DNA of 64,000 nt. It comes from Anseranas semipalmata (taxonomy: Eukaryota; Chordata; Aves; Anseriformes; Anseranatidae). The first letter of the stretch is position 1, and each line of letters begins with the position of its first letter. Shown here one piece after another: positions 36,901-48,300 of this stretch. The notes beneath the pieces are model-generated. The model did no database searches. It was not told the origin of the DNA and saw only the letters and a program-made list of their open reading frames with translations. The position numbers were made by a program, and so were the translations under genes. The stretch lies in assembly GCA_013399115.1 (NCBI GenBank), contig VXAA01003840.1, forward strand, positions 103,802 to 167,801, read 5' to 3'.

Positions 36901-39299
36901 AGTGAAATTACAGAGAAGAATGGCTTCTCCTCCTGTTTCTCCCCAGAGGCTTCAGAGACTTAAATGCAGTTATCTTTGCAGCCCAGTTTCTTTGTGACCC
37001 AATTTCTTTTGTGTTTATTGAACTCCTCTGTGATACAAATGAAGCTGGCACAAAAAATTTTACTGCAAATTTCATGTGAAAAAGGACTGAGAACATTTCA
37101 GTACGTGTGTGTGCCTGCAGTCTTCGGTGTCTTCAGCAAAAGTTCTTGTGTTGTCAAAACTGAATGTGAATGTTGAATCAGGGTGTCCTAAAGGTGAAGC
37201 CCAGTTTGCTTTCAGGGGCATTGTATATTTCCTGGGCTTCCGGTAAAGGAAGTAATTTGACTCGATGCTCTAATTCTAATTCAGATTCGTGCTCTAATTC
37301 TGCTGAGTTTATTTTACTGGAAATTATCCACCTTCTTTCAAAAGTGCAAACTTTAAATGAACGGGAACATACCAAATACTTGCCAAAATATAAAAAATCA
37401 GACTGTCAAGTTTTAACGTTTACTTCTAAACCATGCCAGGTTTAAAAATGAAGATAATTTCTCTGAATTGCTTGAGAAGTGTTTCTGCTCTATCAGAGAC
37501 CACACTTGATGGGCTGAGTACTTGGAAACTGAGGGAAGCACTCCAGCCACTGCAGAAAGTCAGAGGTTTTAAAGATGGAGAGAAGTATTTGAAATGCTGC
37601 TCTCAAGTCAAGTCTGGGTATTCCAGTTCAAAGACATTTCTTGTTGTCAGTAAACTAAAAGTGGAAAAAAAAAAATCCAAACCCTTCAGAGGAAGGAAAA
37701 TCGTAGAACTTGAGTAAGTGGTGATTTATCTGATAACAGAAATCCTACTACCCCAATTATTCATGGTTTATTTCTTTGGCATGAAACATTTAAGAGAAAT
37801 CCACTGAGCACTAGTAATTTCAGTATTGCAAAAGCCAAATCTTTCATTTAAACTTTGGAGACAATTTTTCCATTTACATTTCTGCCACTCAAGCAAAGAG
37901 CAGAACTCATAAGCTCATCCATACCAGTTCACCTCATCAATTAGAAGAGAGACAGGAGTTGCTTCCAGATGAGCAGGGGATGCAGCAGAGGAAAAATATG
38001 CTGGAAAATCAGAATAGATTGCCTCTAATAACTTCTGGATAGCGATCTAAGCTTGGGTTGGCCACAGTAAGGCATCCCTAAACTTTGGGAAAGTTGGGAT
38101 TTGGAGCTGCCTGTTATAACAGGATCATCAGGGAACTAGAGAATATTTTATCTAATTAAAGAAGTGGATGCAGATAACAGAGTGAGCAGTTTGTCTTGTT
38201 TAAAAAATAAAATCATTGATTAATATATTTTAAGCAAAATTTGAAAAGCAAAAATCCAAACCCAAATTTTAAGTTGGTGTTTGCTGCCAAGAGTGCTATT
38301 TGACACTGCACAATTAGTACGAGTAGCAAGATTATGGCTGATGAGTCCTTTGTGTTGACACGGGCAAGTTAAATGCAGAATGTTGTTTGTTTGTTTTTGT
38401 TTTAACACCACCCTTGGTAGCTGAAAAGTTACACAGTGTTAAAATGAAACCTTAATGGAACAGAGTGAAAAGCTGTACAGTTTCCAAGGTCTCTGGTGGG
38501 AAAGTTTTTCGCATTTGATGCATCAATTCCCAAAGTAAGGTAATTGGAGAAAATTGTGGCGTAATCCTCAATAGAAACATATGTTTCTTATGCAGCAGAG
38601 AGGACAGTGTTGCCTGAAACATTCCTTTTGGGAGACAAATGTTTCCCTACTTCATATCAGGCTTGCAAGATTTTTGGATGGACAGTTAGCCAAGCCACTC
38701 TTCTAGGGGAAAAAGGTGAGGGTATGCCCACCGACTGACGATTCAGCTTTTGCTTATGGGCGGGCAGAGGATGTGCTGTAGCTTTCTGGGGGTGGCTTTG
38801 TTGATGTTCACTTAAAGACCCACATCCATAGAGACAGCTTGTGATGGCATTGTGGTCATGCCTGTGGAGGGACTCAGTGTATGAGGGAGGCATCACAACT
38901 GTGGCCATGAGTTTTGTTTGTTTTCCTTGTTTGGGAATGAGTGAAAGGTGATGCTAGTGATGATGAGAAAAACTAAGGGAATCTCTTTTTTCAGAGAAAC
39001 ACAAAGTTTCATAGCTTCAAAGGGCAGTCTATCTCTGCCATAACTGGGAACCATAGATCTGAAACATATGGAGTTCATCTAGACTGGATGTGAAGCAAAA
39101 GCTAGAAGATATAACTGTGCTGAATGTGATGCTTATTTTCTTTCTTCTTGTTTTCTCATATTCTTCCATTTCTTCTGGGAAAAGATGTACCGGATGCCCA
39201 TTAACTCAGCAAATCCAATTTTTTGATCAACCTTTATCCTGAAATTTAAGAGAGAGATTAAAAAAATATTGTGAAATATTCCAATAAGCGATCTTTTTT

Positions 39300-40215
39300 A
39301 GAGGAAACCACTTTCATGTGGGTGCAAAGCAAGTTAGAAAAACAACCGCTCATTGTCAGCCTGGAAGGATGTACTGAATAAGTTCTGTCTAGGACCCTTT
39401 CAACATTTGCATTAATGATTTGTATAATGAAATGGATATTAAACTTATTAAATTTGTAAATGACACCAAGCTGGGAGGGTTTGCAGGCAGGTTGTTGGAC
39501 GCGATTAGAATTCAAAATGATCTTGACAAATAGGAGAAATGGCTTGAAGTGGAGAGGGTGCATTCAGCAAGACCAAATGCCAAGCTATGGCCATAGGTGG
39601 AATTGAATATTCTGAGAAATACAAGCCAGGAAATGTGTTTTTTACAAGAAAGAATCTGAGAGGACTTTAGTAGATGAGAAGCTGAACACACTTTTGGGGG
39701 GAAAAAAATAAATATATTGGGGGCAAGGAAGACGACATGCATATGAGATGGTAAAGGGCATTCATCTCTTTTTGAAGCATTGCTGAGACTTCAGCTGTGG
39801 TCTGTGCTCACTTTTGGATATGGCAAGGAGAAGGATGTGCCCCAGAGGTGAGATAGCACAGGGAGCAAGGAGGCTGATTGGAGGTTTGCTGAAAGTGGCC
39901 TCGAGGACAGACTGGAAGCGTTAGAGTTGTTTAGAATAAAAAAGGCCGAGGGGATATGATCACAGGCATCAAATGTATAAATGTATAAAATCTCTACACA
40001 AAGGGAATCATTTGCTCACTGTGTCCTGTTGACACAGGAAAAAAAAAAAAGTGGTGGGATTAGACTGCAGCAAGTAAGATTGTCAGATAGCTGGGAGTAC
40101 CCCTTGAGTATGGACCATTAACGACTTCAGGAGGCTGAGGAATCGCAGGTTCTGAGAGTTTTTATTGAATAGCTGGGTAAAGATGATCTCTCTTCAGGGC
40201 AGCCCTTGGTCAGGA
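39300..40215 (+). mobile_element. Diverged CR1 LINE, reverse-transcriptase end to near 3' UTR
   Basis: The longest element in the window. The stretch 39385-39480 parallels the CR1 segment 'ttcaacat..t.at.aatgattt...' and translates at 39450-39479 as KFVNDTKLGG. This is a decayed form of the FADDTKLGG reverse-transcriptase active-site motif of CR1, with N replacing the first catalytic Asp. Further blocks follow in CR1 order: 'gatgagaagctgaacac' at 39674, 'gagacttcagctgtggtctg' near 39785, 'tcgaggacagactggaa' near 39900 and 'aaaggccgaggggatatgat' near 39941. Numerous stops and indels show a dead, old copy. The 3' limit near 40215 is uncertain, and the 12-A run at 40039-40050 lies inside it. Confidence 0.75.
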
Positions 40216-40360
40216 TTACCTTCCCAGCACCTTTTCATCCCTTACCTACAATTTGCATGCAGTAAATCTTGAATTTAGGATAGTGTCCTGACCAATCCAC
40301 TCCAGGCTCCAACGTGTGACTTGTCTGAATTGGCTTCTCGGTCCCCTTGTGGCTGTTTTT

Positions 40361-40384
40361 GTTGTGGTGGTGGTGGTGGTGGTG
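40361..40384. repeat. (TGG)n trinucleotide microsatellite
   Basis: About seven GGT/TGG units are visible after 'gttg'. On the minus strand it would encode a histidine run, but no gene context supports translation. Confidence 0.9.
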
Positions 40385-41097
40385 CAACCATAGTGCACAG
40401 GTGGTTGTGGCAATAAAGACCTTTCCTTTCCATCTGACCTGAGCTTTTTGGTCTGTGTAGGCAGGGTATGAAAGCATCAGAGAGGCTTCTTACTTGCTTC
40501 CTCCTAGAGCAGCAAGGAGATAAAAATGGTGTAGGAAAGAGGATGCTTGCTTTGTACGTGGGCCAGTACACTCATCCTGGATATATACCGTCACCTCAGA
40601 AATACTTCTCTGGAGCAAGAGGGATCATTTATATCCTGGTGCATCTCTGGTTCATGCCTCTTGAAAAGGCACAGTGTGCACCTCTCCTTGCTCCCTGCAG
40701 GAATCTGGCATTGTAAACCAGCTGCTTAGGATAAGAAAGAAAAAACAAAACAAAAAGCAGATTTTCCACATGACAATGTTGTTCATATCCCCTACAGTGA
40801 AAATTAAATGTAAAATTATGTCTTTTGAAGATCAAGAAATGACACAGTGGAAGAGTATAATAGAGTGTAAATAGAGGGTAAACTGTAAACTAGCAGTGCA
40901 CTGCTAAATGAAAGATTTCCTTTCCTTCAAGGGTAATCCCTTCCAGAGTGAGATACGCTGCTTTTACCATGGGATTCTGTTTTATTTCATGACATTTCAT
41001 CTTTAATATTTGCTATAGCTGTGTTTCACTGTGTGCAGTATGGCTTCATCGTGTGCTTTCCAGGTGTGTTGAGCTTGTGTGTATCGAGAAGAAGGAA

Positions 41098-41145
41098 ATC
41101 TGTGGTATTAATTGAGAAAGGCATCTGTGGTACTAATTGAGAAAG
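41098..41145. repeat. 25-bp tandem duplication, two copies
   Basis: Copy one starts 'atctgtggtattaattgaga' at 41098 and copy two starts 'atctgtggtactaattgaga' at 41123. They differ at one base in the compared 23 positions, so the duplication is fairly recent. Confidence 0.9.
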
Positions 41146-41639
41146 AACTTGATCACATAATAAAGGGTTGTGAATTATATACAAGCACAACGGGAAGAGG
41201 CTGGGATTTTCCTGTGCAGCCTAACTTTTGAGTGTCGCGCTCACAAGCGCTTAATTTTGCGCCTCCGGTGTTGCGGTAGGAATACAGGGTCTGATACCAA
41301 GGTCAGCGGAGCCATAGGGCAGCTGAAGGCGTGAGCTAAAATTTTGGTTCTTTCGCTGCCTGTTTTGTGAGCAGGCTCTTGTGCATGGTGGTCACAGGAG
41401 CAAGCTGGAGTCTGTTTATTTAAAGGAGGAGTCTTCGCCACCACTGTTGTATCTCTATCTGAGGAGCTCTCTTTTGCAGAGGCCGTAACTGCCAACTTGT
41501 CAGGTATTTCTGGGAATTGTCAGTCTCCCTGGGGAGCAGCAGGCTGTAGTGTATAAAGGCACAACACTGACACATCACTTACCTGGTTCTGATGGACTTA
41601 GCCTCTCCGTGAAGTATGCGAACTGTCTCCGTCTTGTGC

Positions 41640-41990
41640 AGAATTTGCATTATCTAAAGATCACTATGTATGCCGTGGTCCATTCGCCTTTGCAAATGCT
41701 GTTTAAATATAGCATCCATAAATAAATGTTAAATAATTCATGAACATAATTTTGTAAATTCTGCTAGGCCACACCTCTCTAGGGGCATATTTATGTACAC
41801 GCGTCAGCCTGGAATCAATGCGTCTGCCAAGCGCCCTACCTCTGAGGCAGAATTCCCACATCTAGCCCAAAATGCTGCAAACGACTCTGATTCCACTTCA
41901 CTAGTCATCCATCATACTGTCACTTTAATTCAGATGCTGCTACTTGTTTTAATAACATACATCTTACACAAAGAATATTGCTAACACAAG
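41640..41990. promoter_or_regulatory. Candidate AT-rich cis-regulatory block
   Basis: The block includes GAATTTGCATTATC (octamer-like), CTTTGCAAATGC (C/EBP- or POU-like), AATAAATGTTAAATAATTCATG and TTTAATTCAGATGCTG, with a cleaner non-repetitive texture than its flanks. No repeat family or coding frame explains it; the 63-codon frame at 41793-41984 has no recognisable domain. Enhancer function is an inference from motif content. Confidence 0.28.
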
Positions 41991-41999
41991 ATTCTTGAG

Positions 42000-42310
42000 G
42001 TAGATTTTTACAACCTCATAAAATGGTATTAACCCTTTGATCCCTGATATTCTTTTCATACAGCTTTTTTTTATGCTTATCAATAACCTGTGTTCAGGGG
42101 GTCTATTCATGCTGGAGAATCCAACATCAATCACTGCAGTAAAAATATTATTCCTCCAGCATTACCCTAAAGAATTATGGAAAGAATAAAAGTGTTATTG
42201 CAGGAATTATTTAGCAAACAATAGATGGATAAAATGTATTATGGTAAGTGTTAAATTCTATCACCTCATTACAGGAAACTACCTGAGATAGCACAGAAGG
42301 TAGTTCAGTG
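42000..42310. promoter_or_regulatory. Candidate AT-rich cis-regulatory block
   Basis: AT-rich words dominate, including TTAACCCTTTGATCCC (TCF/LEF-like CTTTGAT), ATGCTTATCAATAACC, CATCAATCACTGCAG (PBX-like TCAATCA) and GGAATTATTTAGC. There is no repeat family. It is immediately downstream of the preceding candidate and may be part of the same element cluster. Evidence is composition only. Confidence 0.25.
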
Positions 42311-42719
42311 CTTTTTCTAAGTAGTTCAAAGAGAACAATAGCAGAATCCTACAAAAGGCTTTACTGTGAAACCCTGGAATGACAACGCAAATGTTGTATT
42401 ATCAAATAAAATGATAGTGAGAGAAGAAAAAAAGAAAATTCTACCTATTTCTGAGTTGCACTTGGAGATATTTTGGGGTTGAAGGGTGGAGAATAATAGC
42501 AATTTACAGTTAGCTGTTTAACACTCGAGTATTTAAAGAGTGTATTTTTTTTACACATCTTTTTAGAAATGCCTTCCGTGTAACAGAGAGAAACATGGAA
42601 TATACAGTTGTAAAAAACCATTTTGCTTCTATTCCAAAATAAGGAACATGCTAAGTTATTTCTTTCTTCCTTCTCCCTGCTCTTTTTCTTTGCAGTCAGC
42701 ACCAGCAATTAGAAAAAAA

Positions 42720-43035
42720 TCTACTGAAATGCTTGATTAAACCAATTACTAAAATCATGCCCATATTTTAGGTATTATTAAGGATACCTAAACAAGGTTG
42801 GGTTCTGTGATTTCACCAACTAGACTCTTATCAGTTAATGCAGATTTAGAGAGGAAAAAAAAAAAGCATAATGTTACGCTGGGCTCATGGGATTCATTTG
42901 ATCAACATGATTAAATTATTTCCTTACTCAGCTAGAAGGAAATTACTAGTAACCAGACATTATGTGTCTGTTAATTATGTGCAATAAGGTTCTCTGCTAT
43001 CACACCAGCTCTTGCATTCATGTTCTGTGTGTTTT
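42720..43035. promoter_or_regulatory. Candidate AT-rich cis-regulatory block
   Basis: The block holds TTGATTAAACCAATTAC, CAGTTAATGCAG, CAACATGATTAAATTATTTC and TGTTAATTATGTGCAATAAGG, several homeodomain-core TAAT sites in about 300 bases. A short poly-A lies at 42857-42865. Function is inferred, not demonstrated. Confidence 0.25.
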
Positions 43036-44879
43036 AAAGGCATTCTCATTTTTTAAAAGTAAATATTGAAAAGGAACAGCTATAATTTTCTTTCACTTAT
43101 TAAATAAATATATAATGTGCCAAAAAGCACTTGTAAGAAGCAGCTGTTTGTCCTTGGTGTAATCATAGGCAAGTTCGTGGAGATGACATGCTAGTGTTTC
43201 ACATGCTTTGGGTCGCCCCCACCAGGAGTTTTTTTTGTTTTGCAATAGTTCATTTTTTAAGTTGGATCATTTATTATAGTAAGGAATGTGAAGGAGAGTT
43301 TGCCAGAAACCTGTAATATTGCTTGAAATAGTTAATCTCCCTGATGCGAGGTCTGCTCACCTATACATTGTCTTTGTGCCAGATCTACGTTCTGCTCTGA
43401 TACTGCCCAATCTAGGATTTCAAAAGGATTTTTTATAAAGGAAGAAGCAACATATGGTACAAGAGGGGCCTTATTCTTTTTGTAATGAAATGATGGGCTT
43501 CTGTTTCATATTAAAGTGTTAATAGGTCTGAAATTAGGTCTCAAAAAAGAGAATAGTGCTTTTAAAATTCTTAATATGATTCATTATCTGCAGTCAAAAC
43601 CAGATGACGTTTATTTTTATCCAAAAAAAAAAAAAAAAGGCAAGCCAGAGGAAAAAAAAAAACGCAAGCCAGAGCTGGATTCAGGCTCTGATTTATTGAA
43701 CAGAAAGCTCTTTAGAATCAGAGCTTGGACTGGAGGCTGGAGGTTTTGTTTGAGTTTGAGAAGCTTCATATGTTTATGAAATCTAAACAAATATTTCAAA
43801 GAAGGTGGTGTCACATTTGAAGTAAGTGATCCTATTAGGCACTGGGATACGGCTGCTTTGTTGAAGGACTGGGCAGCATTTTATGTGTGATAGTGCTGTG
43901 TACCGCTAATATACCAAGACATTACTTTCATCCGAAATGCCGATAGGACTGAACTTCTCTCATGCACTTTGGCTTTCAGTGTTAATAATGAATGAATAAA
44001 GTTCAGAGGATAGAAGCTAAATGGATATTGTGCTTTAAAAGAATGAATTTTAACTAACAACATGCCAACCTATTCAGAAACAAGCAAAAGACAGTAAATG
44101 GCTATATGTATTGGTAGTGGGTGGGAAGGCTATAACATGGCATTTATATGAGTTACGCTGACATGAAACACTAGAAATTGTGACACAACTGAAAATACAT
44201 GTTAGCTGGAAATAAGGTTCAACAACATTCCCTTGATTCTGTGGCTTTTCAGTGCATGAGTTTTTGCCACAGTTAGTTTCCAAGAGCAGGCATCTCTTCC
44301 ACACCCCATTATTTGATACCATTATCTTAGTGCATGTCTGCCAGAAAAGTAAGCATCAGACTAATGCTTTTTGTACGTCCTAGGCACTGCTAGTAGGCAT
44401 CCTAGAAGGTACCTTCTCTGGGAGCATCATCTGGGGGATGCCTTCAGACCTTATCTGATTATTACAAACCACTAAGCCATACTGATGCCACTCTTGACCA
44501 AGAGAACTTGTTAGTGGTCCAACTCCTCAGTTACTGTCAGTCAGCTTCAATATAACGATGTCAGCTCACATCAGCAGTGGGTCTGGCTGGGTCTGTGTAA
44601 TCAGTGCTTGCAGCATGTGGAAAATGGCTGCTAAGAGCAAAATCATCCAGAGTTTTTATGCAACCTTTGCCAATGGCTTTGCTTCCACTCTGTCCCTCCC
44701 ATCTCTAAATGCTGTAACTGATAACCCCACAAGACCAGGCGTTTGTAGGTGCTATCAAACTTTGGAAACATGAAGCATCATTGTGTATAAGTAGCACTCA
44801 TGATCAGCTGTGTCAAAGTCACAAAACAACTATCCTCAGCTCTTTCTGAAGGATACAGAAAGAATTATACAGTGAAAAG
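43036..44879. other. Unique non-coding DNA with A-rich duplicated tract
   Basis: No gene is seen. The stretch carries the poly-A/'gcaagccagag' duplication at 43622-43674. Open frames are under 90 codons and not recognisable. Confidence 0.65.
43622..43674. repeat. Tandem poly-A plus GCAAGCCAGAG duplication
   Basis: An A16 run followed by 'gcaagccagag' at 43640-43650 is repeated as an A11 run followed by the same 11 bases at 43664-43674, period 24. This suggests slippage or unequal crossover at the A-runs. Confidence 0.85.
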
Positions 44880-45060
44880 CTAATCCCAAAATTATGTGCG
44901 TGTATGTGGAGAGGTACGTCTGACATTCACATTAATACCAAATGAGTTCATCATGATTAATGTTATTGCATTAAATATCGAAGGAATTAATAATGATTAG
45001 GCCATTATTTTAAAGGGTTACCAACATGACACCAGCTCATTTTTTAACAGCTGTAGACAG
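44880..45060. promoter_or_regulatory. Candidate homeodomain-rich regulatory block
   Basis: At 44951-45012 there are closely packed TAAT/ATTA cores: CATGATTAATG, TTATTGCATTAAATATCG, GGAATTAATAATGATTAG and CCATTATTTT. The density of homeodomain- and POU-like cores over about 60 bases is the highest I noticed in the window. No simple repeat or transposon explains it, but AT-richness raises the chance expectation. Confidence 0.32.
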
Positions 45061-45174
45061 TTGGTTTTGGACTTTTTCCTCTCTGCACATTTCCAGTCCT
45101 CACCTCCTTCTACCAAATATACTCACTTGGAATTTCATCTTATTGAATTTATGATTTTATGGCTGTGTTTCCTG

Positions 45175-45310
45175 CCAGGGCTAAATTCAAGTCCCAATGA
45201 AGTCATTAGGAGCTTTGCTATTCACTTCACTGCTGCAACAAGCTGAGGCCTGATCCTACTTTCCCTGGAGTGACAAGCACTATTTCCATTGCCTTCAATG
45301 GTCTTTTATG
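45175..45310. mobile_element. Possible old sauropsid interspersed repeat
   Basis: The phrases 'gctaaattcaagtcccaatg' 'aagtcattaggagctttgc' and 'ggcctgatcctac' with 'ttccattgccttcaatgg' resemble a repeat common in turtle and other sauropsid genomes. In that repeat, the words AAGTCAATGGGAG and GACTTCAATGG form inverted halves. Here 45193-45209 and 45284-45300 are imperfect inverted copies. The class is unknown to me, possibly a non-autonomous DNA transposon. Confidence 0.35.
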
Positions 45311-48300
45311 TGCACCCTAGATCCTAGGAAGAAGCTAAGAGAATATTAATTTTTTATTATTATTATTGATATTTAAAATAGAAGGAAGTCTGTAGTCTGT
45401 CATAGCTCAGATTCCTTTGTGGGAAGATCAAAAAAAAAAAAAAGAAAATTAAAATGAGTAATGAACAAGTAAAGCATGTAAAACGCTCCTAGAAATCTCC
45501 CTGCATGAGGAGGAATTACAATAAGACTTCAGTGAATGACTTGGCGTTGTTGCATGCTGCAGGCCCATGTATTGGAATAGACCAGACCTGGGAAACCAGT
45601 CTGCTATGAAAATCCACCTAACCGACCTTGAGAGGAGGTTTAGCCTTGTGAAGTAAACGTGGTGGCCTGGAGGAGGGAATAGCCACCTATCACAAAATGA
45701 TTCTCTTTGTGTAGCGACTTGCATCTCGTATGTGGCAGATGCAAAGATGAAGAGGTTCTTGTTTTTTCCTGAGCTTCAACATTTTGTTTTTTATAAAAAC
45801 TCACTTTTCTGTTTTTGAAGGGATCTTTTCTTGAAGAACTGTGCACTATGAGCATTCTTCTTTTTGGGAAAAAAAAAAAAAGCCTTTGAAGAGATCAATA
45901 AGAAAGTCCAAATTACATGTGCAGTATTATGTTTTAAATACAACTGTCTTAACTGGGTTAAAAAAAAAATAGGATGCAGACTTTGCAAATAGGAAAAATG
46001 CTTAAACCAGATGATTAAGAGCTATGTATTTTATAGGAGTGGCTGCCAACAGTTCGGTAATACAGTGTTTCTTGATGCACAAATAGTATTATATTCCATT
46101 CCACACTTTTAATAATACTAAAGAAGCCAAAAGTTCTCATAAATTATCTTTTCAGTAGAAACTCCTAAGACCTGCTAAATCTGTTTTGAAATACTAATAT
46201 TTCATAGACAGTATTTAAAAATAGTTTATATCAAAGTGTGTGATTTATAAAGGGGAGAAAGAAAATATGTTTCCATTTCTGATTTGAAGTTCTTGGATGG
46301 AAGGATAAATCTTTTAACATTTGTCTGCTTGTCTTTACTTTTTGTCTTTGCTGATTTTTCACAGGCCTTAGCTAAGATTAAATTGCTTCTTGATCAGCTG
46401 CTGTTGATTGGTCATTTCATCCCATTCACAGAAAAGTAGATTAGGAGTTACAGTTTGGCTGTGATTTTTTTTCCTGTTTTCTTTGTTTAGAATTTTTCTG
46501 TAGATCCTCTACAAAATGGTAGCTTGGGGTTTTCATTTGGACTTCTGTTCTGCAGTACAAGAAATTCAAGGAAAGAGAGAATTAAACTGGTTACCAGAAG
46601 CCTTCTTATTATAATGTTGCTTTTCCTGTAGATCTTCCTGTTACGTCTAAGGACTACCGCGCTCTTTAGCAATATCAATATGTATGTATATATGTGTATA
46701 TTAGGGAATTAAACATTGAAGACCATTCTGTGGCATTGAGGCTCTTGGACAGAGAGCTGCCCACTTGCATATTAGACATTTTTGCCTTCAGAACTAAGAT
46801 GGTGGCATGGAGAGTGCCTGTTTGGAATGGTCTATGAAAATACCTGGTCCTTTCCACGGAGTTGGCCAAGAAAGTGATGGAGAAGTTGGGCCAAAACATG
46901 TAAGGGATGGGTCTGAAGACTGAACAGTGGAGCTGCTGCTTGATGTAAAGCATACAAGTACCTTAGTGTGCTTGCTGCATATGTGCATCGCTCTTGCTGT
47001 GTCTGTTTTGTACCCTTATGCTCTGCTTTTTCAGAAGTGTGGTAGCTTTTTCTTTCAGTTGATGCCAGTGGACAATGGCAGTACTTGCTGTCTCTAACAA
47101 ATCTGACCACCGTAGTCTGAACATAAGCTCAGGGTCAAAGTCCCCTATTTATAATCCCCTATTTAAATCTACACTTAAACCTCATGGAAGGCATAAAGAT
47201 TAAAGTGTAGATTTTAGTACACAGGCTTCAGGAAGGGTATTTTTCTCTACCAGATCAATATATACCACCTTGAAAAATCTGAGTCTAGCTGTATTTAGCC
47301 AGGTCCATATATTATGTATGAACTACTCACCGAATTGGGTGTTATGATCAAATACAATGACGGTAAAATAATGTGCAGTGGGTTCTTTTGTGTAGAATAA
47401 TTTGCATGCTAGAGAGACGTATCCAGTCTTATCAGTAGCAGTACATCTAGATATCACTGTTTTTGTTGTTTCTGTCATGTCTGATTTTCTCTGTCATAAA
47501 AATACCTGAAAAATGCATATGAAAAATAAATACTTTCAGGTCTGGATGGTATGCAAGCAGTGGACTGACTGAAGAGGGGGGTGTGTGTGTAAGGTGCATT
47601 GAGATCCATTGGTATGGTGTACAAAGACATGGTATTAAGTCTGCTAGGAGAGTTTTGTAATTACTACAGTGTAAAACCAGAACACTGTGTGTATGCTTTA
47701 ATTCTGGTCAGTCAGGGTTTTTTTTCTGGAGCTATGTCTAGAGACTCCCGTCAGATTTCAGGGCCTCTCAGCAGTAGGCCCAGCGCAGGGAGGATACCTC
47801 AGAAATATGTCCTGCTTGATTGCCACGGGGACTGTGGCATAAAGCAAGTGGAGAAGGCTGGGCATGGCAAGCCTACCAATGTAGTGAGGGACACAGGGTA
47901 TGTCCGGGCTCGCAGGTCTCGGGGCATTGCTTGCCTGGCTGGTGCTGAGTGTTCATTACCCAAATGCTTTTAAGAACCACGGAGGGACAGCAACATGAGT
48001 TGTACCACTGGCTTCAGTGGGGACAAACATGATGTAGCTCCATCACTTGTCAAAGCTTATGATAGAAGAAGGTTTAAATGCCTGACTGTGGCACCGATCC
48101 TCTTTGTATGCATCATTTAAGCGGAGATGGGAACGTGACTGCAGCCTTCCCTGGTGTCACTGGCTCGCTGGCCGAGCACCCGTGGGGCCTGGCCCGCAAT
48201 CCTACAGCACACTGACGTGGCAGACAGCACCGACAGGCTCACCTGTCCCTGCGCCTTTCCTACAGCAGGTCAGCGAGACTTATAGCAGTCTAAACTGGGA

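Larger units (their letters stand above)
35331..39299. other. Unique non-coding DNA, no gene seen
   Basis: No gene is supported. Contents include homopolymers: T14 at 36071-36084, G10 at 36248-36257 and an A-rich run at 36881-36900. At 37265-37300 the word 'gctctaattct' is repeated. The 139-codon minus frame at 35414-35833 has no recognisable domain. Confidence 0.65.
40216..41639. other. Unique non-coding DNA with a TGG repeat
   Basis: No exon is recognisable. The stretch contains a trinucleotide TGG/GGT repeat at 40361-40384 and a 25-bp tandem duplication at 41098-41145. Confidence 0.65.

Noticed and set aside
43600..43720. Lysine-rich open frame (KKKKKGKPEEKKKRKPEL) as a nuclear protein fragment
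   Set aside because: Fully explained by duplicated poly-A tracts.
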